Shown here: positions 1 through 14,462 of the stretch, piece by piece
How positions within the stretch are numbered: position 1 is the first letter of the stretch
Layout: each line of letters begins with the position of its first letter
NCBI GenBank assembly: GCA_029953675.1
Contig: JAMWBK010000010.1
Location: 1,531,001-1,595,000 of the forward strand
Source: Rhodosorus marinus
Taxonomy: Eukaryota > Rhodophyta > Stylonematophyceae > Stylonematales > Stylonemataceae
Length of the DNA: 64,000 bases
Direction: 5' to 3'
Translations under genes and position numbers: made by a program
Notes under the pieces: model-generated
The model's input: the letters and a program-made list of their open reading frames with translations, nothing else
Databases searched by the model: none
What the model was told of the DNA's origin: nothing

Positions 1-529
1 AACCTCCCTAATTCCGCTCTTAACGACCGAACGGGAAAGAGGGTAATGAGGGTGTAATGAACGAAAAAACATGAAACTAACATCAACAAGCCCAATATCC
101 AATACTCAATCTGCTCCGACAGACGAGCCGCGCCCTGGTAGGATAGTTTAGTACAATTGATGACGTGCTCTGCAGGTTCCGTTCATTGTGACTGTCAGTA
201 GGAGCACTCGTCCAGCTAGGTTGTCGCCGGTTCGCTCGGTTGTTTCAGCACCCGTTTCCACTTAATCGTTTCAAAAGAAGACAATTCTGATCAACAGTCC
301 GGTGATAAGGCTCGCTTATCGTCAAGATCACTGAAGAAGTAGAGTACGTTAGACTCTGTCTGAAGCGCGCGGTGATCTGTGTACGCGAAAGGCGTCCATA
401 TAGATTGAATGGACTGGAAAGTAGAATGCGGGGCTGCTGGATAGAGAGGAACAAGTGCATGGAGGCAAGTTTTTTTGCTTGGCTTCGTACTTCTCGTGTT
501 TGTCTCCGAACAGTGTACAAGCTGGAGGG

Positions 530-882
530 ATGACCTCCAAAGAGGACGGATTCGATCCCACGAAGCTCTGCGCAGAAGCGAAGCAGAAGTATAACGCGTG
601 TTTTTCGAGGTGGTATCGAAAGTCGTTCCTGGACATGGGACGTCCTGGTTCGGTGAGGCGGTTGTTGCTTGATGGAAAATTCTAGCCTGGTGTACTTTGA
701 TACTCATGCTGCGCCCCAAACGTTTGTGGCCTTGCTTTGTTGGACAGGGTGAAGGAGTCTGTCAGGTGGAATGGAACGAGTATGAGAGATGCATAAAGCT
801 GATGCTGAAGAAGAGAAAGCTGGAGCACTTGTTGGAAGAGCAGGCAAAACTCGAGGCGAGAGTGGGAAAAGATTCGAGATAA
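530..882 (+). CDS. TRIAP1/Mdm35-like twin CX9C protein
   Basis: Small protein of 84 aa from two exons (530-652, 748-882). The intron is GT...AG and the frame is phase 0. Two CX9C motifs are visible: C14 to C24 just after the N-terminus, and a second pair within 20 residues of the start of exon 2. The sequence between them (CFSRWY...F, then C..EWNEYERC) follows the TRIAP1/Mdm35 pattern. Known family members are imported into the mitochondrial intermembrane space by Mia40 and chaperone Ups1/PRELI lipid-transfer proteins that move phosphatidic acid for cardiolipin synthesis. The ATG at 530 is chosen because it gives the usual short N-terminus before the first cysteine. A lysine- and glutamate-rich C-terminal helix follows the second motif. 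Confident on family; mitochondrial location is inferred from the family. Confidence 0.85.
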
Positions 883-1555
883 GGCGTGTAGCCCTTGCGT
901 ATAAGCACCGCCTTGCCATCCGCCTTTTCTCAACTATAGACCCGTGAGCGTGTTCGTACGTTAACTGAAGGAAGCTTGTACACTAGTCTGTTTCCGAGAA
1001 GCGGGGCCCTGACCCGAATAGAAAGTCTGCGTGCTTCACTCCTATGCGTGATCGCAGGAGTGAGCTTCAATTTTAAAGCTAGACGCGACATCGGCCGTCT
1101 CCACCATCTGGTTCGACTTACGACTATTGGTCGGGGCGTAGATCTGCCCCCGACCTTGAATAGGTTTGAACTGTACTGGCACGTATTCGTCGATCTGGAG
1201 AATGAACCGTCTCAATGTCCACCGCTCCGTGTACTCGCAGAAGAACTTGCGCTTAATGTTTCCAAGGAGTCTTTGAATACGTCGATATGTTGGAACGCAA
1301 AACGAAGCAGAGCACAGGCTGGAAAGATTGGGCCCCCGTAGCAAAGCACGCGTCAAAGGCATTCCACCCCTCTGTTGGGTTCCCGACAAGTCATGTTTTA
1401 CTGTACAAGGCTCGTTCTTAAACAGGAGAGCCGTCAACGCAGTTACTCCGATGCCCTTACCGCCCGGCTACAGATCCCTATCACATACTTTTTCCTGCCA
1501 TGCGCGAGCACCGCAACCGCAAACTATTGGCAGCGGGGGGATACGTTCCCAATAT
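883..1555. other. Spacer, no gene recognised
   Basis: About 670 bases between two gene 3' ends. Open frames exist on both strands (for example about 100 codons after an ATG on the minus strand, 1042-1359), but none shows a recognisable domain or conserved splice pattern. Probably holds the 3' UTRs of the flanking genes. Confidence 0.5.
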
Positions 1556-3470
1556 CTATCCTTGTCTTTCAGCGTGGTAGCTGTTCGCAACGCCGTCGTA
1601 TCCATCTTCACCTTGTCGTCCTCCCTCGCCGCCCGTTTGGGGGGTTTCCATGTTATTTCCAGATGCGCCACTTAACGCCGGGGTCTCTACCATTCGTCTC
1701 GAAGAATTTCCGAGCGGTGGAGTTCCCGCTGGGTCGCCATACTCTGGCATCTCAACTCCACGCAGTCCATCCGCTGAGATCCTCGCATCAACGCTCACTT
1801 CCGGCATCGGTGGGCTCAGATTCTCCCTCGACCCTTGGAGCGCAGGAGAATACGTCAATACGGGTGACAAAATATTCGGGGAAATGTTCCGGTCCCCGTT
1901 TGCACTGGCCCTCTGCCGGTTGAGCTTTCGCCTTTTTCTTCGAACCACAGCGGCGTTGAACCGAGCTTCAGAATTCGTCCAATCAAAGTTCTGGTATATT
2001 ATAGTTGGCAGCACCGCAGCATCGTTTAAAAGCTCCGTCATGCGAACCTGTAAATCACGCTTGAGATAGCCGCTAATCCATCGGAGAAGGTTACGCTCCG
2101 GCCTCGGGAAATCATCGCTGTACCAGCTGAATATCCGGGGTAGGGTGACTTCCTTCTTCGCAGCGTCAATCTGGATTTAGAAACAAGCGCTTAGGCGGAT
2201 TATCAGCACTTCCACGTCGAGCAGAAAATATGATTGTAGACCTCCTGACGGAGCGAGGCTATGTGTGCGAAGATTTTCTTCATGTGGCAAGACTAACCTT
2301 CACAGTTTTCTTCAGGAACTCTTCTGTAGCGTCGTTCAACTCTTCATGTAAATTCTCCATATCCACAATTCGAATTGGAGGATCAGAAGGGGTTCCAGCT
2401 GAGATGACGCAATGAATTCGTTCCTCTCGTCGGGTTAGTACGTGTTGACACTTTGGATCACTCGGCCGTAACTGTTGCATAAACCTATTCGAAGGGATAG
2501 TTGTAAAGAGAGTAGGTCTTAGCTAAATTCTCTCCGAGGGCACCTAATACGAGTCTTTCGACCAAAGAAACGCTAAGCTCGCGCCAAGCTCCACACACCT
2601 AAGGCTTGGAGGCCTCTTATTCCCTCTCAGTATGCCGTGCTCTATATCATCCAGGGTATAGTCCAAACCACCAATTCGATAGGCCATTCCTCGAAAGAAG
2701 GACATTCTCTTCAGAAAATTCGTAGGTGCCCCATACAATACATGTCCATGAAGGCACAAAGCGTTGTAAATATTCACGAAAAAGGCAAGCCGTTCCTCCG
2801 AGTCCAGACTCGAGATCTCGACAGCTTGCAGTTCAGCCGCACTTAAAACGTAGTGTCGAAAAGCCTCGCTGCGAGCAAGCGCAGCGTAGTCTATCTCCCC
2901 TGCGGCAGGATCTGTGGAGACCTTCTTCTCCAGTATATTTCGACGGTGCTCTTCGCACAAGCAGGCTAGTCTCGTGATTGTTTCCACGGAGACGTCAACT
3001 GCGAAGCGAGCTTTGCGAGTAGAATCCCACACTCTCTTCATATTCAGCACGCTTGTCTGCTCATCCTCCTGGAAGCGGTAAAAGTAATAATCGTCTGCGA
3101 ATGGCTCCGATCGCATAACGTGGTGCAAGATACCCGCGTCAAGTAGCTTTTGGCCAAGTTCAACTGCTTCTGTTCTATCAATATTTCCCTCCACATTCTT
3201 CACCAGCCAGTCGACAAGCTCACTCCCAACAAAGCACATTTGGTACGTCAAGAGCCTCCATCTACGGTCTTCAATCGCAACGCCACCATCAGTCTCGCGC
3301 ATTTTGCTATATAACTCCTCAAAGTTCGGAATTGGATAATCCGACGTTTCTGGAATTGGACCCTGTGGTTCTTCGCTCAGTCTCGGCGTCGATACGTCAG
3401 CTTCAACAGACGCAAACGTTGGGACTACTTGCTCGGCCCTCGATCGCTTCCTAGGAGGAACCGCCGCCAT
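1556..3470 (-). CDS. DEP domain plus DUF547 protein
   Basis: Three exons (3470-2599, 2484-2298, 2170-1556) join in frame to give 557 aa. Residues about 52-134 form a DEP domain: an RRW...YQMCFVGSELVDWL core, then EAVELGQKLLDAGILHHV and F.DDYYFYRF. From about residue 205 a DUF547 domain follows and crosses both introns. Its visible landmarks are FVNIYNALCLHG, GILRGNKRPP, RIHCVISAG...PPIRI, and the closing RIFSWYSDDF plus LLRWISGYL. DEP domains often tether proteins to membranes or G-protein partners. DUF547 has no settled biochemical role, and plant relatives often add a glutaredoxin or leucine-zipper domain that is absent here. The C-terminal 100 residues are low-complexity and probably disordered. 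Family assignment is firm; function is unknown. Confidence 0.85.
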
Positions 3471-6193
3471 TTTCGTAAACCCCTGAACAAGTTGCTCACT
3501 GAGAACACGCCTGCGGAAACAAAGCCACTGTTTCGCAGCTGTTAAAGACTCCTCTTAATCCGTTTGACAAGGTGCTGGAACTCCGCAAACCTTTCCCTGA
3601 GGACTGACGAATTCAGTCAGTTTTCGATCGCCTGAAAGCCTTCCCCTGGACCACCAGGTCTATTCAAAGAATTCCCAATTTGACGCCCTCACAATCGCAT
3701 GGCCTATTGATACGTGTTCATGACATCACCGCAACACCCCAACCTCAACCGAGAGCTATACAAAACAATTCGTCATGCCTGAGGAAAGGAAATACGAGCC
3801 CCACCAACCGAAAGCAGGGCTTCAGTACGCTGGACAACCCTAAAAGCGTGTGTCCCCAACGGCAGTCTTCAGCTCCACAAAGATGAGGCTTACCTTTTCC
3901 TTACATATCCGAAACCTTGGTCTTGAACACATTAACAGAGACAGCCACGTCCGTGCAGTAAGTCACTTCCCTCCTTCAAGCAATCTACTCAACTCACTCT
4001 CAGCAGTCCGACTAGATTCTACACGTCAACAACACCCTCGGACCCCCGTTCTGAAACTCATGCAATCCACTTTCCACCTTTTCCATACCCCCACCCCCCT
4101 CTCCAACTCACAATTCCTTTCCTTTTAGCTACAATCTCAAATTTTCTTTCCCCCCCCCCCAAATATGCCTTTCTATCCCATTTGAACTTCTCCGCAGCCC
4201 TAATGTACTAGCATTGACTTGAATACCTCAGTTTCTTTTTCAAGTAAAGTTTTTTTGATTAAAAACCAGTTAGCAATAAAATGGTCGGGATTATATCCCC
4301 CTTAAAATCAATTCTGATACATCTTCCACGCACCCCCTTTAGGAATTGTAAAATTCTAAGAGAGAGGAATCTGCGAGACCAAACCTAGATGCAAGTTTTG
4401 TCACCGTCCCGGGGGGTAGCAAGAATTGTTGCCTTTCGCTGTAGAAGGATTTTTTTTTGCTTTTTGAGGGGACGATAACATGAACTGCTTCAAAAGAAAA
4501 GAAAAAACAGTATCAAACGGCTGAAACAAAATGGATTCAGATACCCCTCGGGACCGGGATAGTACCTTCAAATGTTTATATGAAAAATGAAGAATCAAGT
4601 TTTGGGGTAAGTACTGTTTATACCGTTAAGTGGCCAGGGCTGATACCTTCTACCGAGGGTTTCTAGAATATGTCTACCATACTACGGGGGTCGGGGGTAG
4701 TTGTGATCCTTGGAATACCCGCAGAGTAAAGAAAAATCTACTTATTCGTGAGTGAGGTGATTTGATTCAACCCTTTCCGGATGAATTGTGAAAAACAAGA
4801 AGCGTCGGGGGTGTTCACAATTATAACGTTCATTTATGTCTCATATCGTATATTTGGCAAGGAAGGCCGAAAAAGCTCGTGGATAGTATATACTTTAGCT
4901 GCGTGAATTATATTGTATATATCGGTAACGAAACCCTTAGAAATCAAGCAAAACCCTTTGCCCTTTTCCGGCTCTTCATCTATGCGAGCTTGTGTCTCAT
5001 TTTCGTATGTGCAAGCATGAGGGCTTACCCTGCTATCCCAATCACTGCTCGAAAGCTTTGAGTACTGTTTGCAGCTAGCAACTAAGGTGGTCTGGAGCGA
5101 TCAGGATGATGAGGACAAAGGTCTGCTCGGATCCCAGTTCATCAGCTGCAAAAGGAGTTCGTCAGGAGTTCGTCAGTTGATGTCTGAAGAATTGCCATTG
5201 GATCGAGAGATGAAAAAAACTTAACTTAGAACCAAAGCCAGGAGTCTGTCGAGTCTGCCGAAGATCATGCCTGGATGCTTGTAAATTCTGCAATAACCTG
5301 CTTGCTTGAGCAGGCGAGTCCAGCTCCCGGTATCTGCAGGATCCAAGGCGCATTTGAAAGAGCAACAACGTTGGAAAAACGAGAACAGCCAAAGTTCGCG
5401 CGAATCTTCGAAAACTGTTTTTCAAGCGGTCAAGGCTTCGCTAACGGATCTACCATGGCGAACCAGCACTTCAAGGATTACGTCACGCTCATCCTAGCTA
5501 GGGGGAAGCAGATGTCCCCATCCATACAATTAAACCAGAAAGAGCAAGGTCAACTACAGGAGGATGTCAATTACTGAACTGAATTACGGGCTTGCGGGCT
5601 TAACCAGACTAACGTTCACAAAACCACCAAGACAAGAAGGACATTCTGAAAAAAGTGCTTTTTTCTGGACCAGGCTGTCCTTTTTCTGCTTACAGCTGGT
5701 ATCTATTCCGTGCTCCCAACACTACTCCCAAACCCACCCTGAAGCCGATTTCGATTCCAGTATAGAATTTCCGTTTAATTTTGAATTGCATTTTGGAAGA
5801 GATTTCCTAGCCGCCTTTTGGTTTTTTTGGAAAACAATTTGGATCCGGTGATAAGCGAAAAGGAGGACTTCAATTAGGATTTTTTTTTAATTGGTCGCAG
5901 ACGGGTGACGAGGATGTTTTTTAGTTTCTTTCTTGGTTTTTGCTTGGTTTGGGATTACGTGAAGGGTTTCGTGGTTGGGCGTCGGGCGCGGGGTAGGGGG
6001 GTGGAGGTAGGCGTTTACCTTTGTGGTTTAGAGATGGTGAGTTTGGTGGTTTGGATAACAGTATTTGGGTTTCTACTGGTTATAAGAATACGGGATGTCG
6101 GTGAAAGGGAGGGAACTGGACGGATCTCAACAACGAAAGCTGATGGCCGTCTGATATGTTTAGGATTAGGTTGAGGATTGGGGGGGATGTGAG
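3471..6193. other. Long intergenic region, no gene supported
   Basis: About 2.7 kb. It begins with a pyrimidine-rich plus strand (roughly 3680-4200, with a C run near 4151), continues AT-rich, and ends G/T-rich before the amidase. An 11-bp tandem duplication (AGGAGTTCGTC twice) lies at 5153-5174. Open frames near 5275-5577 and 5905-6174 look like nothing known. Head-to-head with the DEP-DUF547 gene and the amidase, so both promoters should lie here. Confidence 0.5.
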
Positions 6194-8214
6194 ATGTGGG
6201 CTGTATGGGGTCTTTGGATTTGTACGCTCGGTCTCGCCGTCATAACTGGCTTTTGGTGCTTGACTTCGGCGAGAAAGAACCGGTTCGATAGGGCAAGGCG
6301 TCGCAAGCAACTGTATGCAAGGGAAGCCATTGTCAACTTTGGGATTACTGGCGACCAAGCAGAAAGCCTCGCATTTTCAAGGAAGCCTCCACAGTTGGGA
6401 ACATATGAACTTGGCATCCGCGCAGCGTGCATGCGAGCAAGATGGGCGTCTGATGTTTTCAACTGCGTCTCTGAGGAATGTTTCTTAGACTCAATACTAC
6501 GAGCCAAGGCAGCGGACAAGTCTCAGGAAGATCTTGGGCTCATCGCAGGGTTACCGGTTTCTGTATGCGATGCCCTTGCGACAACAGGTCTCGAGGCTGC
6601 CGTTGGCGTAATTGAGCACGTCAACGATGGTGCCGCAGACGAAGATTGTGCTGCTGTGGCGGCACTGAGAGGAGCTGGTGGAATCGTTGTATGCAAGTCA
6701 GCCGTTTCTACTTACGCGGTGAACCGCCATGACACATACAGTCCGCTCCTGGGCGCCACTCTAAACCCCTGGGATCCAAAGCTGACAGTCAGCGGACCGG
6801 ATGGTGGAGGGGCTGTGCTCTGTGCTCTTGGCGTTGCTAAAATACACATTGGGACTGAATCTCTTGCGGCAGGTGCGGATATGAAAGTACCCAGCTTCGC
6901 TTTCTCTCATGACCGGGCCTCCACGCAAGGCCGAAGGCCAGTGCCCGGACCTGCAGCACCTACTAGTTTGATAGCCTGCGATGTCGCAACGCTTACGAAA
7001 GCTGTATCGGTGATTCTGGAGCCTATGCTGATTGCCAGGAACGACCCACTGGCAGTGCCTATGCCGTTCGATACCGCTGCGTACGAGTCCCGCGAAAAGC
7101 TTGTGGTAGGGATACCTACTGGACGCGGATGGATTCAGGAGAGCCTATCTCTGAATCACAGCGCTGCGAATGCTCTGACAAAGAGAGGCCATAAGGTGGG
7201 CGATTGTCGGGTGGACCAAACTCTACTTGTCATCCTAGCCGTTACCGGGCAGATGCATGCTTCGTCGAGGATGCACGTGAAGGTAGATAATATTTCTGAG
7301 TTCTCGTGTTGCTTCATCTTCTGGTTGTGGCTGCCATAGTTGATAGAGTTTCCGATCGGAATATCTTCGAAAGAACTGGTCGTTCTGCGCACAGCGCTCT
7401 ACACAGCCGAACGCCTGCGAGCCATACCAAAGGTGATAGATCCACAAGGATCAGACCCGTTCGTCAAGGCTATTAGGTTTTGGTTGACCATGCCCCCGTT
7501 CCTAAGGGCTCCGATTGCCGCGGCGCTGGAGCGAACGCCATGGAGGCGCTATCTTGGGTGGATTCTACACGGAGTCCAGCTCGGATCAAATGATCGAAAC
7601 TACCAGCGACTTACAAAGCGTCGCGAGGAGATACGGTGCGTTCAAGGACGAAGTCCAAGTTTACCCCTCTTCGTCATACACTTGTCTGAACGTGGAAGCA
7701 TGTAGTGATGGAGTTCATGGAGTTCTAGTAGATATTGACGGACCACTGTCCGAATTCGTTATTTTGAGATAGGTCGACTTTGGTGGAGAGAATGGTTCGA
7801 AACGGAGTGGATGCTCTAATCATGCCATGTAACGAGCCGCAGCCACGGAATCGGGAGTCTCTTTCCCTGGTGGACGCTTTCGGTGGAATCCATCACGAAT
7901 TTTCGATGCTGAACCTTCCCATGGGAAGCGCACCAGTAGTCGTCTCGAGCAGCATAGAGAGGTCATCCAAGCCCAGCCCCGCGGAAGAATTTCGAAGGGT
8001 TTCAGTGATTGTCGTCGTCCCGCCATGGCAGGACGAGCTGTGCTTATCACTCCTACGCGACTTGGAGGAAGAGTTTGGAACAGAAGCTCCACCGAACATA
8101 TCAGACAGCTTCAGAAAGTGGTCTACACCTTCGCCAGAAGGTGAAATCGCCAAGGAGACAACGCCTTTGTTGAACAAACTGAAGGGAAACCTCCAAGCAG
8201 CGCCCGCACAGTAG
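6194..8214 (+). CDS. FAAH-like amidase-signature protein lacking the catalytic triad
   Basis: Three exons (6194-7195, 7340-7635, 7773-8214) join in frame to 579 aa, about the length of animal fatty acid amide hydrolase. Residues about 4-23 form a single N-terminal membrane segment followed by Arg/Lys-rich residues, as in FAAH. The amidase fold is recognisable: the TLNPW segment at 189-193, GHK before the first intron, GVDALIMPC, and PPWQDELCLSLL near the C-terminus. The triad is gone. The PVSLKE lysine position reads PVSVCD (Cys125), the GGSSGG serine motif reads SGPDGGG (200-206), and the nucleophile segment GTDIGGSIR.P reads GTESLAAGADMKVP (220-233) with no serine in place. Family members hydrolyse fatty acid amides or N-acylethanolamines; this one probably cannot by that mechanism. 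The open frame over 580 codons argues for a kept pseudoenzyme rather than a dead gene. Confidence 0.8.
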
Positions 8215-8635
8215 ATAAGGAGAAAACAATCAACTGGCTACTGATAGAATACCGGCGAAACGAGATATCATAGTGGCATCACATAGAACCCTCGGCGGGC
8301 TACACCCTCACCCGTTCTCTTCGACCCGTCTGACTATTTTGAGACAGTGCTCCAGAGTAGCCCTCCTCCGTGCATGGTCTTACAGCAAACTGGTCTCGAG
8401 GCGCATTGTGCTTCTATTTATTATTTGAGCCGACGCGGAAATCAAATTGGACAGCGATTTCGACTGTGATACATTTATTGTTATATGAGTTAGTAGTAAA
8501 GTCAAATTTGTAAAGAGGTTCCTTGCATGGACACCACCTGCTTTGTCAGCAAGTGGGAGTGAGGCTCTCGACGCTTGATACTCATACATCGGCATGGTAG
8601 TCAATACGGCTTCGCTTCTGCCACAGTCGTGTAGG

Positions 8636-9796
8636 CTAGGAGAGAAGGATTTCATTCTTGATGTGGGCGGGGACAAAGTTCAACACGAATCGACCGTCAT
8701 AGGAAACGCTTGAGAACGCAAATTCATCCGCGAAACTCCAGGAAAGTCCGTAAATACAGTCGTCGTGTTCGGGGTATGCGGCAACAGAATCAAACACGCT
8801 CACTGAGTCATCCTGGTGTGAGGAGACAAAGGTTTACCTAGTCAGACCCTTAACTGGGGAGATCCTTCCTTTGCTGTCGTTTAGCATGAACAAGTACCGA
8901 GATGGTGATGCCCGTATCCCTCCACAAATGGACAACTCCGTCGGTTCCTCCGCTTAGGAGCAGATCGTCGTGCAGAGGATTGAAGCGAACTGATCGAACC
9001 CAATGTGAGTGACTGTAATACCTTGAAACAGGAATGTCTCCACGTCGCAGATCCCAAACTTCTACTTGTCCGCTCTCACCGCCCGTGGCCAGCAGATTAC
9101 TGGGTTGTGGGTGGAGCGAGAAAATCCAAGAGGTGAGGCTTCGAAAGCTTGCAACAAGGTTTAGGCTGGATTCGATTGTACTAACCTTCTGTTCGGATTG
9201 AAGTCCAGTTCCAGAATGCGTTTCAATTTCAGGGTTGTGGTTGGTTTTCTAAGGTCCATGCGAAGATCGAATATACTGACATCGTCCAAGTCAGCTATTG
9301 CTGCGCGACTACCCCCCCCGTTGGAGTCGCATCGGGATACTGTAATGTAATCTCGCTCGATACGTTCAGTTTTCACTAGCGCTCCTTCGTTGACCTCCAA
9401 TAGATCGACGTGTGTGGATGTTGCTGCCAGAAGCTTCTTAGAATTACACCAGTCCACAGATCGCGGCTTCCCCTCAGCTCGATACTGGGAAAGTTCATCA
9501 AATCTTCCATTGTCAAAAGAAATCACCTTGACAAGTCCAGGCCCAATCGTGGCGAGCAAGTCGGAGCTCCCCGCGGATGGTAGACTGGAAACTGACGAGA
9601 TCTCTCCTTCAACATCATATCTCGCCTTCTCAACTATAGAGTTCGAGGAGGCGGATCTTCTGACTTCCAGAGCAACGATGCGATTACCCTCGGTGAGAGA
9701 AGCAGTCCCTACAAAAAACTGTATGTTATCAGGCTGTACAGATGTACAAAGACATCGGGTCCCGTACATCAGTGAGATCGGGCCACTTGCAACCAT
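8636..9796 (-). CDS. EIPR1/TSSC1-like WD40 protein
   Basis: Three exons (9796-9186, 9099-8898, 8812-8636) give 329 aa. It matches EARP and GARP complex-interacting protein 1: an N-terminal MYGTR...FFVGTASL, a central LDFNPN motif at the first intron, then WVRSVRFNPLHDDLLLSGG.DG, and a closing FSSVSYDGRFVLN.VP. Several WD40 blades are visible; the family folds as a seven-blade propeller. In animals the protein helps EARP and GARP tether endosome-derived vesicles and sort dense-core cargo. The ATG at 9796 is preferred over an upstream ATG at 9865 because it aligns the short family N-terminus. The gene converges on the amidase, whose stop is 421 bases away; that gap (8215-8635) shows nothing beyond likely 3' UTRs. 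Confidence 0.85.
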
Positions 9797-10759
9797 CGCT
9801 GCCAACCGCGGCAAAGCTACACTTTTGGAAAAAAAACAAAAATCTACTAAAAGCGATGCTCTCAACCTCTCATCTTATGTACCTCATCAAAAGATTTCCC
9901 TTACCATGCTATCCAGGGCACAAGAACCTCTCCTTTCCACTTCGCCAGCCTCGTTCCCTACTAGCTGCTTCTACTCACTGCCCAGTTGTTAGTAGGTAAT
10001 AGTACATGACAGTATATTCTAGTACAAAAGTACTTGGCGGCTGACTCATTTGTGCCCAATGGATTGATCCAGAATTTGAATATACCAATCACAAAGCGTT
10101 TGGCGCAAAATATCCTTTTTGGTTCTTTTATTCTTCTATTAATCGAGCAAAAAAAGAAATTAAAAATATAATTAGTAATATTATGACACCAATACAAATT
10201 ACCAATTTTTCTTTGCATAAAGATATGTTTTATTTTATAATTAGTTAGAAGGAGTTCCCGCTCGAATCAAATCTGATTAATGTGCGAATTCGTTTAATTT
10301 AGTTCGAATATTAGGGATAATTTTTAATGTTTTTAAGTTGTTTTAGAATAAGTGCGATGGATAATCTTGTATGACTGGTTGAGATGTGATGAGAGTGCGA
10401 ATTTGTTTTTATAATTTTAGATATTTATGAAATTGACTGTTTTTTTTTAGTGGGGTCTGGCGATTCGGGCAAGTTCTGTGCAACTTCTGGGGGTGCTTGC
10501 CGAGTGTTGCTGAGCTGAGGGAATTATCTATGGTTTGAGCATAGTGGAAGGTGGTAAGAAGAGGATGAAAACTTTCTTGAAGCATCATTGGGGTACGTTA
10601 CTTAATGATGAGGAGGAGGGAATGTAGCAAGCTGAAAGCGTTTCTGTTTAGATACATGAAGGTTTTGTGAGAGTCTGCTGGTTTTAAAAACTTTGTTTTT
10701 GTTTTTTTGGAATTGATTTTGGGCGGGGGAAGGTGATTGTGTGGGTGGGCGTGAGAGGA
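9797..10759. other. AT-rich divergent promoter region
   Basis: About 960 bases between the divergent EIPR1 and fatty acid hydroxylase starts. Strongly AT-rich between 10080 and 10460, with T runs. No gene or structured RNA recognised; presumably holds both promoters. Confidence 0.5.
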
Positions 10760-12192
10760 ATGGCGGATACTGGGGAGGAATATGTTCTGACGAGGAAGAC
10801 CGTTGCGTTTCATAATGACGAAAGATCTGCATGGGTGATTGTGGACGGGCAGGTTTATGATGTGACGTTGTTTATGGAGCAGCATCCCGGAGGTGCTGAG
10901 GTGTTGAAGGAGCGTCTTGGACAGGATGTGAGCGACTTGATGAGAGGAATAGTGGATGGCGCAGAAGGTGGACATGGTCACTCTGCGTATGCTTATAAAC
11001 TGTTGAGCAAGTACCACGTCGGGTCGCTAGCTGGTGTTGATCAGTACGGGAACGAAATCCTCGATGGGAACATTGACCCTGTGACCGGCGAGCAGATCAT
11101 GGACTGGGGAAAACCAATTCTTCCGCAGGTTGGAAGGTTAGGTACGTAAATTGGAATCAGGGACGTCTGGGTTATTCGATTTGGTGCGTTCTAAACACTT
11201 TGCACCGCGGACACCAAATCGTAGGTGACAAGTACTGCACTTGGATCCACAGCTTTCCAACAGCAGACCACACCGTCAAAATGTTCCAGAACGATACTTT
11301 GGAGAGTCTGACAAAGTGCCCCTGGTATATACCCTTGTTGTTCTGGATTCCAATCATTGTTGGATGTCTCAGCTACTATTTCACGACGCAGAGCTTAAAC
11401 CCGCCCCTGTTCTTCGGGTTGGCCTTGGGTGGACATATCTTCTGGCTGTTGTTCGAGTATTCGTTGCACCGGCAAGTCAAAACCCTCTGTGACTTCAAAA
11501 AGGTTTTTCAACATTTCGACCCGTTTTTGTACTGACTTCTTCGTTCTGCATGGTGCCTGCAACAGATTCATTTTTCATATGAAGACCACCGGCTTCGTTA
11601 TGAACATAATTCACTTTCTAATTCATGGACATCATCACATAACGCCGATGGACGCCGACCGCGCCGTCTTTCCGTAAGTTTTCAAGCCAACAAGGACCTA
11701 CTTCTACAGAAGAACCACGGCCGAGCTGGCTAGCGGCATTAGCTCTGCGGAAGCCTTATGCGGATAGGGAACCTGACCGCTCTTCTCGAAATTTCTGAAA
11801 TCAAATAGACCCGTTCCCGCTCTGATCGTTGGCGGCCCAATCTGGGCCCTGCTGCACAACGCGCTTGGTGTCCGGATTGCCTACCCAATTTTGCTTGGAT
11901 TCGTCACTGGTTACCTCGTGTATGATATGACGCACTTCTATATCCACTTTGGAGATTGTGACAACTCTTTCTTGAAGGTAACATTACCTCACATGTGGAG
12001 ACTAGTCTGTGGATTACAGGGTGTTGGTGCGGACAAGAACTGACGAAGTTTCGTTTCGTTTACTTCTTATGTGCAATGAAACAGAATCAAAAGAGCCGGC
12101 ACATCCACCATCACTACTTGCAGCCGAACATTAACTTTGGGATCTCGAATCCTCTCTTCGACATCGTCTTCAGAACGCTGGCGCAAAAATAA
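10760..12192 (+). CDS. Fatty acid 2-hydroxylase (cytochrome b5 plus hydroxylase)
   Basis: Five exons (10760-11141, 11225-11471, 11566-11673, 11809-11977, 12085-12192) give 337 aa. Residues 8-90 are a cytochrome b5 domain with the heme HPGG motif (His42) and second ligand in GHS (His74). The rest is the di-iron fatty acid hydroxylase domain with histidine clusters HRFIFH, HFLIHGHHH, HFYIH and HIHHH and several hydrophobic membrane helices. The yeast Scs7 and animal FA2H enzymes add a 2-hydroxyl to the N-acyl chain of sphingolipids at the endoplasmic reticulum, with cytochrome b5 passing electrons to the iron centre. Only a GC...AG intron (GCAAGT at 11472) keeps frame between exons 2 and 3 and restores HRFIFH. 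Start is the first ATG before the b5 fold. Family call is firm. Confidence 0.9.
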
Positions 12193-12476
12193 TAACGAAC
12201 GGGTGTAGAGCGCATGCAACTTCTGATTCTCTTTTTCCGCTGTTGTGTATCAGAGCGTTGCTTTGCTGATTGGGCTTTGAGTAGTGGCTGCAAGCCAGCA
12301 ACTGGAGCCTACGTAAAAACATGACCTTGAAGAAAACATAGAGTTCCACACAAACCCAGAGCCACATGCTAGCTCTGACTCTCGTCGCGTTGTCATGCCT
12401 TTTCTGCTCTTCCATTGGGACCATACTGCGCCGACTAGAAGCGCTACACCTGAAGCATGAATGCGTTATCCAAACA

Positions 12477-14462
<1,986 letters not shown>

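Noticed and set aside
1042-1359. Open minus-strand frame of about 100 codons after the DEP-DUF547 stop
   Set aside because: No domain and no splice join that extends the DUF547 protein; the DUF547 frame already ends cleanly at 1556.
11471-11480. Use of the GT inside GCAAGTC as the fatty acid hydroxylase donor
   Set aside because: It shifts frame and destroys the HRFIFH histidine motif.
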